Assembly: GCF_003201655.1 (NCBI RefSeq)
Contig: NZ_QJJU01000040.1
Coordinates: forward strand, 1 to 37,662
Source: Mycolicibacterium moriokaense
GTDB lineage: Bacteria > Actinomycetota > Actinomycetes > Mycobacteriales > Mycobacteriaceae
Length of the DNA: 37,662 nt
Reading direction: 5' to 3'
Part shown: piece after piece, positions 1 to 8,086 of the stretch
How positions within the stretch are numbered: the first letter of the stretch is position 1
Layout of the letters: the number at the start of each line of letters is the position of its first letter
Translations under genes and position numbers: made by a program
The notes under the pieces: generated by a model
What the model was told of the DNA's origin: nothing
The model's database searches: none
The model's input: only the letters and a program-made list of their open reading frames with translations

Positions 1-195
1 CTAGCTCCACTAGTTGGCCAGGTCGCTGTCGCAGTGTTCTTAAGGCGTTTCGCGATGTACCCGCGCAGCTCGGCACGCTCTGCTTGGGAAGCCCGCGCAC
101 GTGGCGGCGAGAGTCCTCCAGCCGCGGATCGCTGAACCGCCCTGGTTCTGATGGAGGCTCCGGGAAACCGGGGAGGTCCTTCTTGCCGTCAATGT

Positions 196-552
196 CTAAC
201 AATGAATGGGGAAGCCGAACAAGTCGTGGCCGCAGTCAATAAGCGAGCCGTCCGGTGGATTCTCTCCATCCCAAACATCGGACCTTATACCGCCGCTGAC
301 TTGGACATTGCCAAACCCGCTGCGGACGAAGTACCAGGTGTGGCAGACACTCATGTCCCAAACTTTTAAGTTCCCCGGCCCGGTCGGAAAGTTCATGGAA
401 TCCCCTGGGCACCATTGATGTGGGCTCGACGAGGTGTCGGCTTGGGCGGTGCCTGCGGCCAGCCCCAAACCCGCCAGCCCCAGACCGCCAGACACCAACA
501 CAGTCGTTGCTAACCCGACGATTTCTCGTCTTAGGGTGTGGGTGGTCTTCAT
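196..552 (-). CDS. Small secreted protein of unknown function
   Basis: A 118-aa protein with a clear export signal: a basic start (MKTTHTLRRE), a Gly/Ala/Leu-rich hydrophobic stretch (about residues 12-33) and a likely AQA/D cleavage site near residue 38. The mature part is about 80 residues with four cysteines (in QWCPGD, SVCHTW, IDCGHD and the C-terminal IHC), which could form two disulfides outside the cell. The start is supported by AAAGGA about 9 nt upstream of the ATG. I do not recognise a characterised family. The two arginines could suggest Tat export, but the motif is incomplete, so Sec is more likely. It is divergent from the cyclase gene that follows and shows no sign of belonging to the array. 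The 195 bp before it, at the window edge, show no gene. Confidence 0.7.
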   Translation of the reverse strand: MKTTHTLRREIVGLATTVLVSGGLGLAGLGLAAGTAQADTSSSPHQWCPGDSMNFPTGPGNLKVWDMSVCHTWYFVRSGFGNVQVSGGIRSDVWDGENPPDGSLIDCGHDLFGFPIHC

Positions 553-853
553 GTTGCGTTTCCTTTGCTCATCTCGGCCTCCCCCGGCCTATTGCGAAGT
601 ATGCGCCAGCGGCAACCTCGAAACATCGGGTATTTGCCCCTGTCTTTGCCGGTGCAAGTGGACACCGCCCGCGCTGCTACCGATCCCAACATCTTGCGCG
701 ATCCACAGATTCAAACTGACCGACTACCGGGTCCTGAGTGGCTTACGCACACCGATCCACAGGTCTTGCTATTCCTCTCCGTACATTGCGCCCAGTTAAG
801 CCGCTTTTAGTGGGCACCCACCCGCGCTTGACCCGCGACCAGGCAGACTGAAC
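553..853. other. Intergenic region without a recognisable gene
   Basis: This is the divergent region between the secreted-protein gene and the first cyclase regulator. Open frames here have no recognisable protein features. No copy of the 49-bp repeat is present, so the array does not extend left of the first regulator within this window. Confidence 0.6.
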
Positions 854-932
854 GTCTCGAAATGGACGACATACGCGAGTCTCGAAAGTCAGTCGTGATT
901 GGCCGGTTGACGTGGGCATTTTGTGGCATCCT
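854..932 (+). promoter_or_regulatory. Conserved upstream element and leaderless promoter, NB-ARC cyclase 1
   Basis: The element starts with GTCTCGAAAT, has a second GTCTCGAAA after CGCGA, then TTGACG (907-912), a 14-nt spacer and CATCCT (927-932). The second GTG (939) lies 6 nt after the hexamer, as expected for a leaderless mycobacterial start. The same arrangement occurs upstream of the other three NB-ARC cyclases. The TTGACG to hexamer spacing is shorter than the usual 16-18 nt, so the -35 assignment is tentative. CGAG/CTCG in the second motif forms a short near-palindrome that could be an operator. The part around 854-890 also resembles the 3' end of the paralogous genes. Confidence 0.5.
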
Positions 933-938
933 GTGCGG

Positions 939-3584
939 GTGTCCGCGGGGGGACCGCCTTCGGGGGTCGTGACCTTTCTGTTCACCGATATTGAGGGTTC
1001 GACCCGTCGGTGGGAAACCGACGCGGAAGCGATGCGGGCAGCTCTGCTTGCGCATGACGAGGTATTGCGCGACGCGATCGAGGCCCACGACGGCTTCTTG
1101 TTCAGTCACACCGGTGATGGTGTGGTGGCGGCGTTCGCGTCCCCGCGGTCTGCTGCCGACGCGGCTGTTCGGGCTCAGGTGGCTCTTGAGTTGCCGGTGC
1201 GAATGGGTATCGCGACCGGTGAGGCTGAGCTTCGCGATGATGATTATTTCGGGACGGTGCTCAACCGCGCTGCCCGGGTGATGGCCGCAGGGCATGGTGG
1301 TCAGATCCTGGTGGCCGACTCGACGGCGGCTCTGCTCAGCGGTGTTGATCTACACGATCTGGGGCCGCGGCGGCTGCGCGACCTGCCGATCCCGATCACG
1401 GTATTTCAGCTGCGCGCGCCGGGGCTTCAAGTGGACTTCCCGCCGCTCCGGACACTTGAGGTGAATCCCGGGAATCTGCGGCCCGCGGGAACCAGCTTGG
1501 TCGGCCGCGAGTCCGAGGTCGCCGAGATCGAGGCGGAGTTGAGAAATCATCGGCTGGTGACGTTGACCGGGGTGGGCGGGGTTGGCAAGACGCGGCTTGC
1601 GACCGAGGTAGCGACGCGCCTGGTCGATGAATTCCCAGACGGTGTATGGGTTTTCGAGTTGGCCGCGGTCGCCAATCCGGCGGCTGTGCCCGATGCGGTG
1701 GCGGCCATGATGGGCATCGTGCAGCAGCCGGGCAAGACGGTGAGCGAATCGGTGGCTGCCACGTTGGAGGGCAGGGTCCGGTTGTTGGTGTTCGACAACT
1801 GCGAGCACGTGCTCGACGCAGCGGCGGATCTCGTGGAGGCCATCCTCGCGCGGTCGGCAACGGTGACGATCCTCGCCACCAGCCGTGAGGGGTTAGGCGT
1901 CGCGCGTGAGCAGATATGGCCGGTGAAGTCACTGCAAGTCAGCGCAGCGGTGCAATTGTTGGTCGAACGCGCTCACAGTGTGGCACCGGGCTTTTCGGCC
2001 GACGACGCGGTCCTCGAGATCTGTCACCGTCTTGATCGCATTCCGTTGGCCATTGAGTTGGCGGCCTCGCGGATGGCGTCGATGACCGCAACCGAGGTGC
2101 GCGACCGTCTCGATCACCGATTCAAGTTGTTGGTCGGGTCACGGCGCGGCCTAGAACGCCACCAAACGTTGCGCCACGCTGTGCAATGGTCCTATGACCT
2201 GCTCGACGATGCGGAAAAGGCGCTGCTCGATCGATGTTCGGTATTCGCCGGGGGATTCGATGTTGAAAGCGCTTGCGCAGTAGCCGGATCCGACGGTGCC
2301 GACGACTACGTAACTCTCGATCTCTTCGACGCGCTGGTGCGCAAGTCGCTGCTGGTCGCCGACCGATCATCCGGGCGGACCCGGTATTCGATGCTGGAGA
2401 CGATCCGCCAGTTCGCCGAGGACCAACTCGTCGCCCGCGGGGAGGCGACCGAGGCGCGTGCCGCGCATGCCGGCTACTTCGCCGGACGCGAAACCGACAT
2501 CCTTGCGCTGTGGGACAGCCCGCGACAGCGTGAGGCGTACGACTGGTTCGCCATCGAACTGCCGAATCTGCGCACCGCGTTCCGGTGGGCTGCCGACCAA
2601 GGCGATCTGGATGTCGCCGCCCCCATCGCAACATGTGCGGCGTGGTTCGGTTTTCTGAATGAGAATTACGAACCGATCGTGTGGGCCGAAGAGCTCATCG
2701 AGCCGGCCCGCGCCGTCGACCACCCCCGGCTCACGGCCCTGTATGTGTTGACATCGCTGTGCTACAACACCGGACGGATCGATCCGGCTATTCGCTACAC
2801 CGAGGCCGCCGAGAGGGCGATCAGCGGTGAAAGCGACCACCTCCCGCACGCCGCCGAAGGCTTCCTTGGCAGTGCCTACCCTGCCGTCGGCCAGCCGGAA
2901 CGGTGGATTCAGTGGTTTCGCGCTCGGCTCGCACGCGATCGCGCCACCGACCCGTACAGCACGACGAACCTGGTCATTGCACTTACGGTCGCCGGTTCCA
3001 TTGACGACGCGATGGCCGCCACCGGCGGTCTGATCGACGCCGCCGAAGCGACCGGCAACCCGTATGTGCTGTCATGGGCGCTTGTCGCCTGCGGGTATGC
3101 CTTCCGCGCCGGTGATCCCGGCCTCGCGCTCGCTGCCGCGCGCCGTGGCCTGGCCATCGCACAAGCCAGCGGCAACCGCTTCAACGAGACGATGCTGGTG
3201 CACATGCTGTCCGGACTCGAGGCAGAATACGGGGACCGGATGGCCGCGTTCGATTACTTCACCGTGTCGATCGGCAACTTTCACGAGTCGGGCAACACCT
3301 ACATGGTCAGCGCGCCCCTGGCCCTCCTCGCCGTCTTTCTCGATCGGCTCCGACGTTACGAATCAGCGGTGACAATCGCGGGCTTCGCGGCGGCCAATCC
3401 CATGACCCAGGCGGCTCTCCCCGAACTTGACACCGCGATCGCTCACCTTCGCGAAGTGGTAGGTAACCAGACCTATCAACGCCTCGCGCGAGAAGGCGAA
3501 GCAATGACCACTGCCGCCATCGTGTCCTACGCATACGACCAAATCGACCAGGCCCGAGCAGAACTGGACGCTGTCTCGAAATAG
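939..3584 (+). CDS. Class III cyclase / NB-ARC ATPase / TPR regulator, copy 1
   Basis: About 881 aa. Residues 8-165 form a class III nucleotidyl cyclase domain: FTDIEGST carries the first metal Asp (about 17), HTGDGVVAAF the second (about 60), and LNRAARV the transition-state Asn and Arg. The residue three before the GDG glycine is Ser, not the usual adenine-specifying Lys. A LVGRE linker leads into an NB-ARC/STAND ATPase with Walker A GVGGVGKTRL (about 211-221), LLVFDNCEH as Walker B and IPLAIELAASR as the GLPL-type motif. The remaining 400 residues are helical, TPR-like repeats. There is no C-terminal LuxR helix-turn-helix. I infer a signal-gated cyclase; the ligand is unknown. The second in-frame GTG is chosen because it lies 6 nt after CATCCT; GTG 933 is the alternative. 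It is followed in tandem by copy 2 with no 49-bp repeat between them. Confidence 0.85.
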   Translation: MSAGGPPSGVVTFLFTDIEGSTRRWETDAEAMRAALLAHDEVLRDAIEAHDGFLFSHTGDGVVAAFASPRSAADAAVRAQVALELPVRMGIATGEAELRDDDYFGTVLNRAARVMAAGHGGQILVADSTAALLSGVDLHDLGPRRLRDLPIPITVFQLRAPGLQVDFPPLRTLEVNPGNLRPAGTSLVGRESEVAEIEAELRNHRLVTLTGVGGVGKTRLATEVATRLVDEFPDGVWVFELAAVANPAAVPDAVAAMMGIVQQPGKTVSESVAATLEGRVRLLVFDNCEHVLDAAADLVEAILARSATVTILATSREGLGVAREQIWPVKSLQVSAAVQLLVERAHSVAPGFSADDAVLEICHRLDRIPLAIELAASRMASMTATEVRDRLDHRFKLLVGSRRGLERHQTLRHAVQWSYDLLDDAEKALLDRCSVFAGGFDVESACAVAGSDGADDYVTLDLFDALVRKSLLVADRSSGRTRYSMLETIRQFAEDQLVARGEATEARAAHAGYFAGRETDILALWDSPRQREAYDWFAIELPNLRTAFRWAADQGDLDVAAPIATCAAWFGFLNENYEPIVWAEELIEPARAVDHPRLTALYVLTSLCYNTGRIDPAIRYTEAAERAISGESDHLPHAAEGFLGSAYPAVGQPERWIQWFRARLARDRATDPYSTTNLVIALTVAGSIDDAMAATGGLIDAAEATGNPYVLSWALVACGYAFRAGDPGLALAAARRGLAIAQASGNRFNETMLVHMLSGLEAEYGDRMAAFDYFTVSIGNFHESGNTYMVSAPLALLAVFLDRLRRYESAVTIAGFAAANPMTQAALPELDTAIAHLREVVGNQTYQRLAREGEAMTTAAIVSYAYDQIDQARAELDAVSK

Positions 3585-3651
3585 ACGACATACGAGAGTC
3601 TAAAAAGTCAGTCACGATTGCCGCATTGAACAGGGCTTTGTGTGACATTCT
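3573..3651 (+). promoter_or_regulatory. Conserved upstream element and leaderless promoter, NB-ARC cyclase 2
   Basis: GTCTCGAAAT begins inside the last codons of copy 1, so the element overlaps the TAG stop (3582-3584). TACGAGAGTCT follows, then TTGAAC (3626-3631), 14 nt, and CATTCT (3646-3651), with GTG 6 nt later at 3658. The second GTCTCGAAA motif has decayed to GTCTAAAAA here. Confidence 0.5.
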
Positions 3652-3657
3652 GTGCGA

Positions 3658-6306
3658 GTGTCCGCGGGGGACCCACCTTCGGGGGTTGTGACCTTTCTGT
3701 TCACCGATATTGAGGGTTCGACCCGTCGGTGGGAATCCGACGCGGCTGCGATGCGGGCCGCCCTGCTCGCGCATGACAACGTGCTGCGCACCGCGATCGA
3801 GGAGCATGGGGGGTTCCTGTTCAGCCATACCGGCGATGGTGTCGTGGCGGCGTTCGCCTCGCCCATGTCTGCGGTCAAGGCCGCGGTCGCTGCGCAACGA
3901 ACACTTGAGTTGCCGGTGCGGATGGGGTTGGCGACTGGGGAGGCCGAGCTTCGAGACGGGGACTACTTCGGCACCGTGCTCAACCGCGCCGCGCGGGTGA
4001 TGGCCGCCGGGCACGGTGGTCAGATCTTGGTGGCCGACTCGACAGCCGGACTGCTGAGCGATGTTGATCTACAAGATCTAGGGCCGCGACGGTTACGGGA
4101 TCTACCTAACCCGATCACGGTGTTCCAACTTCAAGCATCGGGCCTGCCTACGGACTTTCCGCCACTGCGTGGAGACGCCTCGAATCCCGGCAACTTACGT
4201 CCGGCGATCACGAACCTGATAGGCCGCGATACCGAGGTCTCCGATATCCAAGCCGCCGTGCGTTCGCGTCGGCTGGTGACGTTGATCGGCGTCGGTGGCG
4301 TCGGTAAGACCCGGCTTGCGTTGGATGTCGCAACGCGATTGGCCGACGAATTCGTCGACGGGGTATGGGTTTTCGAGTTGGCCGCGGTCGCCGACCCTGC
4401 TGCAGTACCGGATGCGGTGGCAGCGGTGCTGGGAATCACTCAACAACCTGGCAAGAGTGTCAGCGCCTCGGTAGCCTCAGCCTTGGAGGGCCGGTCGCGG
4501 CTATTGGTGTTCGACAACTGTGAGCACGTGGCAGACAGCGTCGCGGATTTGGTCGAGGCGATCCTCGCGGCCTCGGCGACCGTGAAAGTCTTGGCCACCA
4601 GCCGCGAGGGAATTGGCGTCGCTGACGAGCAGTTGTGGCGGGTGCCGTCTCTGGACGTCGATGCGGCCGTGCAGTTATTTGTCGAACGCGCCCAAAGCAT
4701 GGATGCGGGCGCATTGGCTGAGGAGCTGACCGCCGTGGAGGACGTTTGCCGTCGCCTCGACGGGATTCCCTTGGCGATCGAGTTGGCGGCCTCGCGGATG
4801 GCATCGATGACGGCGGCAGAGGTGCGTGACCGTCTCGATGACCGATTCAAACTACTGGTGGGGTCACGGCGGGGGCTGGAACGCCACCAAACGCTGCGCC
4901 ATGCGGTGGCCTGGTCTTATGACCTTCTTGATGACAGTCAAAAAGCGCTGTTGGAGCGCTGTTCAGTGTTTGCAGGTGGCTTCGACATCCAAAGCGCCTG
5001 TGCAGTAGCTGGTTTCGATGATATCGATGACTACACCGTGTTGGCTCTGTTGGACGCGCTGGTATGCAAGTCGCTGCTGGTCGCCGACCGGTCTTCGGGG
5101 CGGACCCGCTTTTCGATGCTGGAGACCATCCGCCAGTTCGCCGAGGAACAACTCGCCGCCTGTGGTGATGCAACCACAGTGCGTGACGCGCATGCTCGCC
5201 ACTTCGCCGGTCGCGAAGCAGATGTGCTGGCCCTGTGGGACAGCCCCCGACAGCGCGAAGCCTACGACTGGTTCGCTGTCGAACTGCCCAATCTGCGGAC
5301 CGGCTTCCGCTGGGCCGCCGACCGCGGCGACCTCGACGCGGCCACCACCATCGCCACATACGCGGGGCTGCTTGGCTTTTGCGTCGAGAGCTATGAGCCG
5401 ATCGCCTGGGCCGAAGAGCTGATCGAGATCGCCCGCGCCGTCGAGCATCCCCGGCTGGCGTTCCTGTATGTGATCGCGTCGTGGTGTTACCTGACCGGAA
5501 GGCTCCAGGAGGCCGTCCGGTATAGCGAAGCTGGCCAGATCGTTGTCGCCGGCAGCCCAGACCGAGTTCTGTTCGGCTTCGAGAGCTGGCTGGGCGGTGT
5601 GCACAACTTCACCGGCCAGGGCGAACGGAGTGTCGAATGGAGTCGGTTCCTGCTAGCACGCGGTTCGGACCCGTACGCAAATATGAGGGCGGGACTCGTC
5701 TTCGGACTGATGAGCACAGGTTCCCACGCGGAGGCAGTGGCCGTCGCTAACGACCTCATCGACGCCGCCGAAGCCGTCGCAAACCCGTGGGCGCTCTCAT
5801 TCGTATTGCTGACCTACGGCATCGCTTGCATCGACGTCGATCCCCTCCGCGCGCGTGGTGCTATGCGCCGGGGTCTGGCGATCGCTCAAGACAGCGGCAA
5901 CCGCTACAACGAAACCCACCTGGCGAATCTCCTCGGTCGTCTCGAAGCCCGACACGGCGAGCCGCTGGCCGCACTCGACTACCTCGCTCTTGCCATTCGC
6001 AACTACCACGACTCGGGCAATACCGAAGTTATGCGAGTCCCGCTTGCCGTTCTCGCCGCGTTTCTCGACCGGCTCGGACGCGACGAAGCGGCCGCAACGA
6101 TCGCTGGTTATGCGTTGGGTCCCATAACCAAAGCGTGGATCCCTGAGATGAACACTGTGATCGCACACCTCCGCGATGTCCTCGGCGACCAGACCTACGA
6201 ATCGCTCGCCCACAACGGCGAAACCATGACTACCACCGCCATGGCGACCTACGCCTACGACCAAATCGACCAGGCCCGAGCAGAACTAATCGCTGTCCCG
6301 AAATAG
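3658..6306 (+). CDS. Class III cyclase / NB-ARC ATPase / TPR regulator, copy 2
   Basis: About 882 aa, collinear with copy 1: cyclase domain first (FTDIEGST, SHTGDGVVAAF, LNRAARV), then an NB-ARC ATPase (Walker A GVGGVGKTRLA, Walker B LLVFDNCEH), then TPR-like helices to the end. It is closest to copy 4 through the ATPase domain, including a 59-bp stretch identical at DNA level (4804-4862 and 15478-15536), while the TPR part diverges more. That pattern fits a conserved motor with a variable sensor, or gene conversion. The start is the second GTG, 6 nt after CATTCT. The stop lies within a further, weaker copy of the GTCTCGAAA-type sequence (GTCCCGAAATAG). It is the last gene before repeat R1. 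Confidence 0.85.
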   Translation: MSAGDPPSGVVTFLFTDIEGSTRRWESDAAAMRAALLAHDNVLRTAIEEHGGFLFSHTGDGVVAAFASPMSAVKAAVAAQRTLELPVRMGLATGEAELRDGDYFGTVLNRAARVMAAGHGGQILVADSTAGLLSDVDLQDLGPRRLRDLPNPITVFQLQASGLPTDFPPLRGDASNPGNLRPAITNLIGRDTEVSDIQAAVRSRRLVTLIGVGGVGKTRLALDVATRLADEFVDGVWVFELAAVADPAAVPDAVAAVLGITQQPGKSVSASVASALEGRSRLLVFDNCEHVADSVADLVEAILAASATVKVLATSREGIGVADEQLWRVPSLDVDAAVQLFVERAQSMDAGALAEELTAVEDVCRRLDGIPLAIELAASRMASMTAAEVRDRLDDRFKLLVGSRRGLERHQTLRHAVAWSYDLLDDSQKALLERCSVFAGGFDIQSACAVAGFDDIDDYTVLALLDALVCKSLLVADRSSGRTRFSMLETIRQFAEEQLAACGDATTVRDAHARHFAGREADVLALWDSPRQREAYDWFAVELPNLRTGFRWAADRGDLDAATTIATYAGLLGFCVESYEPIAWAEELIEIARAVEHPRLAFLYVIASWCYLTGRLQEAVRYSEAGQIVVAGSPDRVLFGFESWLGGVHNFTGQGERSVEWSRFLLARGSDPYANMRAGLVFGLMSTGSHAEAVAVANDLIDAAEAVANPWALSFVLLTYGIACIDVDPLRARGAMRRGLAIAQDSGNRYNETHLANLLGRLEARHGEPLAALDYLALAIRNYHDSGNTEVMRVPLAVLAAFLDRLGRDEAAATIAGYALGPITKAWIPEMNTVIAHLRDVLGDQTYESLAHNGETMTTTAMATYAYDQIDQARAELIAVPK

Positions 6307-6408
6307 ACGACATGTGAGAGTCTCGGAACTTCGTACCGGAACTGAATCAATGACATGCGACGGCGGCGCAACCAGGCAAAAGTATCGAAATACATTGTGG
6401 GGCGCACT

Positions 6409-6457
6409 AACTCGCAACAGTTAACTGGTAACGGTGCGTGTTCAAGAGGTGCGAGTT
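6409..6457 (+). repeat. 49-bp array repeat R1
   Basis: First copy of the intergenic repeat. The left arm AACTCGC is followed by AACAGTTA, then the conserved core CTGGTAACGGTGCGTG, and it ends in GGTGCGAGTT. The outer arms are inverted repeats. CAGTTAACTG inside is a perfect 10-bp palindrome. Similarity extends about 22 bp to the left (GAAATACATTGTGG). It lies between NB-ARC cyclase 2 and LipJ-like 1. Confidence 0.9.
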
Positions 6458-6525
6458 GTTGCGGCGCGCTGACAACGAATGGGTGAAGGACAACCGTTTG
6501 TTTGAGCTCGCGGCATGTGACGGAA

Positions 6526-6550
6526 TTCGACCCGCTCCTCGGCTTAGACT
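6526..6550 (+). promoter_or_regulatory. Leaderless promoter of LipJ-like gene 1
   Basis: TTCGAC (6526-6531), a 13-nt spacer and TAGACT (6545-6550), then exactly 6 nt before the ATG. TAGACT fits the mycobacterial TANNNT -10 consensus. The block TTCGACCCGCTC...TTAGACTTC is nearly identical before all three LipJ-like genes, so it is probably functional. There is no Shine-Dalgarno sequence. The upstream TTCGAC may not be a true -35. Confidence 0.6.
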
Positions 6551-6556
6551 TCAGCA

Positions 6557-7879
6557 ATGTTCTCGGAGACGCGCTACGCGCTGAACGGGGACTTGCGCGT
6601 CGCCTATCGCACGTCACGTGAGGGACCTCGCGACCTCGTATTCGTCCCGAACTGGTTCACGTGCTGCGAACTCCTTCCAGAAAACCCGTCCATTCAAGGG
6701 TGGATTGAGGCGATGACATCGCTTGGTCGACTGATTTTCTTCGACCAGCCTGGCACCGGAGCCTCTGATCCTGTCACGCCGGACGCGCCGCCGACGCTGG
6801 AGCAGTGGGCGGACAGCATCACCGCGGTGCTCGACGATCTCGGAAGCCGCGAAGCGGTCCTCCTCGTGTTCGGCGGCGCGTTGTCACCAGCGGCGCTTTT
6901 TGCGGCAACATATCCGTCCCGCACGACTGCGTTGGTCGTGCTCGAGGGCTATGCGACTCCAATGACTGAACGCACGGACGGACTCGAGTCGAAACAAGTC
7001 CTGGCGGGCATGGTCGCCATATGGGGGACTGGCGAGTTCCAACATGTGATCAATCCGGACTTGCCGTGGAATGAGGAGATCCGGGCAACCTGGGCCCGTC
7101 AAGAACGGCTGTCGGCGAGCCCAGGGACCGTCTCCCTCATGCTGCCTGTAGTGGCCGAATTGAACGTGCGGGCGGTCTTCCCCGCAATCCGCACGCCTAC
7201 CCTCGTTCTCCAACACGCCGATGACGTATTCATCCCGCCCGTGATGGGCAAGGACGTCGCCGATGCCATCGATGGCGCGAAATACGTTGAGCTGCCAGGC
7301 CGCAACATGTATCACTTCGTCGAACCAGGATGGCGCGAGTCATTCCAACAGATCGCCGAATTCCTCACCGGCCACCAGGCCGACGTGGCCGACGACCGGG
7401 TGCTCGCCACCGTGCTCTTCACCGACATCGTGGACTCGACGCGCCGAGCAGCGGAGATCGGCGACCGTAACTGGCATGCGTTACTTGATGCGCACGACGC
7501 CATCGTCCGTGCGCAGCTCGCACGATTTCGAGGCCGCGAGGTGAACACCTCGGGCGATAGCTTCCTCGCGATGTTCGACGGCCCTCAGCGAGCGATCCGC
7601 TGCGCGATGTCGATCCGCGACGCGGTGCAATCCCTCGGCATCGAGGTGCGCGCCGGGCTACACACCGGCGAGTGCGAGATCCGCGGCGACGACATCGGCG
7701 GAATCGCCGTACACATCGGCGCCCGCGTCAGCGCACTGGCAGGGCCGAACGACGTGCTCGTGTCCAGCACACTGCGCGACCTCGTGATCGGGTCAGGGCT
7801 CCAGTTCGAAGACCGAGGCCCTTACGAACTCAAGGGCGTGCCCGGCGAATGGCGCCTATTCGCCGTCGCTTCTTCGTAA
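6557..7879 (+). CDS. LipJ-like alpha/beta hydrolase-fold / class III cyclase fusion, copy 1
   Basis: 440 aa, with the architecture of M. tuberculosis Rv1900c (LipJ). Residues 1-275 have an alpha/beta hydrolase fold: strand, FFDQPGTGAS loop, nucleophile-elbow region about 101-120, an acid in LQHADD and a His in MYHFVEP. By hand alignment the nucleophile position (106, in LVFGGALSP) is Gly, so esterase activity is doubtful. Residues from about 283 form a class III cyclase: LFTDIVDST (metal Asp), VNTSGDSFLAMF (Asn where most adenylate cyclases have Lys; second metal Asp), and VHIGARV (conserved Arg, His where Asn is usual). LipJ is known to have Asn at the purine-specifying site. The ATG is at +1 of the leaderless promoter. 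It stands alone between R1 and R2. Confidence 0.88.
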   Translation: MFSETRYALNGDLRVAYRTSREGPRDLVFVPNWFTCCELLPENPSIQGWIEAMTSLGRLIFFDQPGTGASDPVTPDAPPTLEQWADSITAVLDDLGSREAVLLVFGGALSPAALFAATYPSRTTALVVLEGYATPMTERTDGLESKQVLAGMVAIWGTGEFQHVINPDLPWNEEIRATWARQERLSASPGTVSLMLPVVAELNVRAVFPAIRTPTLVLQHADDVFIPPVMGKDVADAIDGAKYVELPGRNMYHFVEPGWRESFQQIAEFLTGHQADVADDRVLATVLFTDIVDSTRRAAEIGDRNWHALLDAHDAIVRAQLARFRGREVNTSGDSFLAMFDGPQRAIRCAMSIRDAVQSLGIEVRAGLHTGECEIRGDDIGGIAVHIGARVSALAGPNDVLVSSTLRDLVIGSGLQFEDRGPYELKGVPGEWRLFAVASS

Positions 7880-7912
7880 GGAGGAGCTTCGAAAACAGGT
7901 GTGCTGCAATGT

Positions 7913-7961
7913 AACTCGCTACCTTTAGCTGGTAACGGTGCGTGCTCAACAGGTGCGAGTT
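7913..7961 (+). repeat. 49-bp array repeat R2
   Basis: TACCTTTA-subtype copy: AACTCGC, T, ACCT, TTAG, CTGGTAACGGTGCGTG, then CAGGTGCGAGTT. ACCT pairs with AGGT inside the outer AACTCGC/GCGAGTT stem, leaving one unpaired T. It follows LipJ-like 1 by 33 bp. The 23 bp after it (7964-7986, TCGGCGGCCCCGC and onward) recur with two changes after R9. Confidence 0.9.
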
Positions 7962-7986
7962 ACTCGGCGGCCCCGCAGGGGAGCGG

Positions 7987-8000
7987 TGACGCCGGCGTCA
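7987..8000. other. 14-bp perfect palindrome between convergent genes
   Basis: TGACGCCGGCGTCA is a perfect inverted repeat with no loop, lying between LipJ-like 1 (+) and NB-ARC cyclase 3 (-). It may be a protein-binding site. It does not look like a classic terminator because there is no loop or T-tract. A chance GC-rich palindrome is possible. Confidence 0.3.
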
Positions 8001-8086
8001 AGGACATACTTCCGAGACAGACATTTGAGACACGTTGACCTGGAGAAACCTTTCACGACCCAACTATCAACCCGTCATCTCACGGT

